Origin: Pelotomaculum sp. | Lineage (GTDB): Bacteria > Bacillota > Desulfotomaculia > Desulfotomaculales > Pelotomaculaceae | Length of the DNA: 6,118 nucleotides | NCBI GenBank assembly: GCA_022839445.1 | Contig: JALHFC010000071.1 | Coordinates: 1 to 6,118 of the forward strand | Reading direction: 5' to 3' | In this document: positions 5,079 through 6,118 of the stretch, piece after piece | Layout: every line of letters starts with the position of its first letter | Position numbering within the stretch: the first letter of the stretch is position 1 | Made by a program: the position numbers and the translations under genes | Notes under the pieces: model-generated | What the model saw: only the letters and a program-made list of their open reading frames with translations | What the model was told of the DNA's origin: nothing | Databases searched by the model: none

Positions 5079-5234
5079 TTATAGCAAATGCTCCCAATTT
5101 CGTCTGCTATAAAGGATTCGCACAATTGTTAATACTTTATCTTTTGCCGATATCACATAGAAAACAATGTAATTTTCCACTAGCGCCTTGCGAATACCAC
5201 AAAGTGCGAGGCGCTCATCCACCACCACCATCAT
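5079..5234 (-). pseudogene. Second RelE/ParE-family toxin, C-terminal remnant (minus strand)
   Basis: Read from 5234 down to the stop at 5079, the minus strand encodes MMVVVDERLALCGIRKALV, then ENYIVFYVISAKDKVLTIV, then RILYSRRNWEHLL and stop. The IRK-xLVxNYIVFY strand pair, the TIVRILY strand and the terminal RRxWEHLL are hallmarks of the RelE/ParE toxin C-terminus. About 51 residues remain of the usual 90-110. In the same frame a stop occurs shortly upstream (TGA at 5253-5255 on the minus strand), and the lost N-terminal half and antitoxin would have lain where cotJA now stands. No ribosome binding site precedes the ATGs at 5229-5234. The sequence differs clearly from the toxin remnant at 4454-4606, so it is a separate locus and not a duplicate. 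It converges on the shared bidirectional terminator. Confidence 0.72.
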
Positions 5235-5245
5235 TTTTAACAAAG

Positions 5246-5274
5246 TAACATTTCAAGCCCCTTAACCATAATCT
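5246..5274 (+). promoter_or_regulatory. Candidate sigma-E promoter of cotJABC
   Basis: TAACATT (5246-5252) matches 6 of 7 of the sigma-E -35 consensus KMATATT. After 14 bases CATAATCT (5267-5274) matches 6 of 8 of CATACAMT. The cotJ operon is sigma-E-controlled in B. subtilis. Transcription would start near 5281, about 33 bases before cotJA. Confidence 0.55.
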
Positions 5275-5298
5275 AAAGCATGACGGATCCTGGTAAAG

Positions 5299-5305
5299 AA
5301 GGAGG
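5299..5305 (+). promoter_or_regulatory. Shine-Dalgarno site of cotJA
   Basis: A perfect AAGGAGG lies 8 bases before ATG 5314, indicating strong translation of the first cotJ gene. Confidence 0.8.
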
Positions 5306-5313
5306 AATTTCAC

Positions 5314-5559
5314 ATGTTTGCAAAAGTACAACCGCCTGTCGTTGATGAAGCAAGTGAGATGAAAGAACAGCCGGTCGAAGAAATAAAGGTGGAAACCATT
5401 GACCCTACCCCTGAAATCCAGTCGGCAGGGGCTTACCCGCCGCATCGCCTGGCGCAGGCCTATGTGATCTGGCAAAAATATGCCCCGATCTTCAACCCCG
5501 CCGAGGCGCTTGCCAAAGGGACAGTTTTTCCGGAACTGTACAGCCCCTACCCCTATTAG
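5314..5559 (+). CDS. cotJA: Spore coat-associated protein CotJA
   Basis: The 81-residue product has the CotJA length (about 80). Residues 1-40 are a variable acidic, Pro/Glu-rich lead; the conserved core is at 43-79: HRLAQAYVIWQKYAPIF, then NPAEALAKGTVFPELYSPY. CotJA is made in the mother cell and assembles with CotJC into the spore coat in B. subtilis, where its incorporation depends on CotJC. The ATG is supported by a perfect Shine-Dalgarno site. cotJB follows after 19 bases and cotJC after it, in the standard cotJABC order, and a sigma-E-like promoter precedes it. No defect is visible. Confidence 0.95.
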   Translation: MFAKVQPPVVDEASEMKEQPVEEIKVETIDPTPEIQSAGAYPPHRLAQAYVIWQKYAPIFNPAEALAKGTVFPELYSPYPY

Positions 5560-5578
5560 TATAAGAGGTGAATTTTTA

Positions 5579-5836
5579 ATGAATAAAAGACTTTGCATGT
5601 TGAAGGAAATTCAGGAACTGGAATTTAGCGCTATAGACCTAAACCTATTTCTCGACACGCACCCGGAGGATCAAGCAGCGCTCAGGGATTTTTACGCGGT
5701 GCGTGACAAGTTAGTGGCGGCCATTAAAAAATATGAAGAAATGTACGGTCCCCTAACTGTTACCGGCCACACTCCGTCCCAGGACAAATGGCTTTGGATA
5801 GAAGGTCCCTGGCCCTGGGAGATTGAATACAAATAA
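5579..5836 (+). CDS. cotJB: Spore coat protein CotJB
   Basis: The 85-residue protein matches CotJB from end to end: LKEIQELEFSAIDLNLFLDT (8-27), HPEDQAALRDF, KYEEMYGPL (51-59), and the tryptophan-rich end SQDKWLWIEGPWPWEIEY (67-84). The frame is open from 5480 but that part overlaps cotJA; ATG 5579 is chosen because AGAGGTG (5564-5570) lies 8 bases before it and the family begins here. CotJB is a small mother-cell protein encoded with CotJA and CotJC; its precise role in the coat is not established. It lies between cotJA (19 bases upstream) and cotJC (15 bases downstream), forming one transcription unit. Confidence 0.95.
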   Translation: MNKRLCMLKEIQELEFSAIDLNLFLDTHPEDQAALRDFYAVRDKLVAAIKKYEEMYGPLTVTGHTPSQDKWLWIEGPWPWEIEYK

Positions 5837-5844
5837 GAAAGGGA
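5837..5844 (+). promoter_or_regulatory. Shine-Dalgarno site of cotJC
   Basis: GAAAGGGA lies 7 bases before ATG 5852, the natural cotJC start (MWMYEKKFE). The in-frame ATG for the conserved body, at 5862, is 17 bases away and therefore poorly served. Confidence 0.55.
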
Positions 5845-5851
5845 TACGCAT

Positions 5852-6118
5852 ATGTGGATGTATGAAAAAAAATTCGAAATATCTCATGGCCCAATACGGC
5901 GGGCCGGACAGTGAACTCTCTGCGGGAGTTAGGTACCTGACCCAGCGCTATACCATGCCGACCGATAAAACAAAAGGGTTGCTGACGGACATCGGAACGG
6001 AGGAACTGGCGCATTGGGAAATTGTCGCCACCATGATCTACAAACTGGTCAAGGGCGTGCCGGTACAGCAACTGAGGGAAGCCGGCCTCGGCGCCCATTT
6101 TGCAGAGCACGACCGGGC
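5852..6118 (+). pseudogene. cotJC: CotJC, manganese-catalase-family spore coat protein, with N-terminal deletion/frameshift; runs off the window
   Basis: The natural start at 5852 reads MWMYEKKFE, as in CotJC, but continues to TGA at 5912-5914. The conserved body lies in another frame from about 5877: KYLMAQYGGPDSELSAGVRY, then LTQRYTMPTDK and GLLTDIGTEELAHWEIVATM, open to the window end. The family has about 14 more residues between these parts (PVKV...NPRLA), so roughly 41 bases seem to have been deleted. Numbering from ATG 5862, which is in the body frame, the expected Mn ligands Glu18, Glu48 and His51 are present; further ligands would lie beyond the window. CotJC is a ferritin-like di-manganese catalase homologue in the spore coat. 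Translation from ATG 5862 could give an N-truncated but otherwise sound protein, so gene callers may treat it as intact. Identity is certain; the functional state is open. Confidence 0.82.

Noticed and set aside
5220..5234. CACCACCACCATCAT, which reads as five histidines on the plus strand and looks like a vector His-tag
   Set aside because: It is in no plus-strand gene and reads as the MMVVV beginning of the minus-strand toxin fragment; low complexity by chance.
5215..5598. Minus-strand 127-residue open frame opposite cotJA
   Set aside because: It is the shadow of cotJA and ends in a Gly run that comes from the GTG repeat of the toxin remnant; the neighbouring frame carries the toxin signal.
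5865..5872. A8 run in cotJC as a programmed or transcriptional slippage site restoring frame
   Set aside because: Losing one A would join the frames (MWMYEKNSKYL), but the result still lacks about 14 conserved residues, and the A-run is simply the native GAA AAA AAA codons; deletion explains the data better.
1..6118. Search by eye for CRISPR repeats, tRNA genes, insertion-sequence ends or a transposase
   Set aside because: No regularly spaced repeats, no cloverleaf-like segment and no transposase-like frame on either strand were seen.

Overview
The window reads as the chromosome of an endospore-forming Firmicute. The gene contents and order (mazG/yabN, hup, rqcP, a SpoIID-like gene, yabP, yabQ, then cotJABC) and the protein sequences best fit the Peptococcaceae/Desulfotomaculum-Pelotomaculum group. 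That placement is inferred from remembered family sequences, not from a search. All intact genes lie on the plus strand.

Positions 1-2163 hold a housekeeping block: the 3' part of a YabN-type tetrapyrrole methylase-MazG fusion (nucleotide pyrophosphohydrolase), the nucleoid protein HU, and the S4-domain ribosome rescue factor RqcP (YabO). A SpoIID/LytB-domain lipoprotein follows (2211-3164) and is closed by a terminator with a nested stem. A second, sporulation-type unit starts at a good sigma-E-like promoter (3278-3305) and carries yabP and yabQ, which are spore-cortex genes in Bacillus. Terminator-like hairpins lie between them.

In Bacillus and most relatives yabQ is followed by divIC, a yabR-like gene and spoIIE. 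Here it is followed by about 1 kb of decayed accessory DNA. A Phd/YefM-RelE/ParE toxin-antitoxin locus keeps its promoter, palindromic operator, ribosome binding site and first 17 codons, and then runs by deletion straight into the toxin's C-terminal end. Next come an unrecognised 111-residue ORF, a strong bidirectional terminator, and on the minus strand the C-terminal piece of a second RelE/ParE toxin. The 309 bases from 5005 to 5313 hold no intact gene, only the terminator, the second toxin remnant and a sigma-E-like promoter.

Positions 5314-6118 contain the cotJ spore-coat operon: intact cotJA and cotJB, and a cotJC (manganese-catalase family) that runs off the window. cotJC carries a small N-terminal deletion that shifts the frame between the natural start and the conserved body.

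I found no convincing new system. The most notable signals are the collapsed toxin-antitoxin locus with intact control DNA, the oppositely oriented second toxin stump, the cotJC lesion, and the clustering of these lesions where divIC would be expected.
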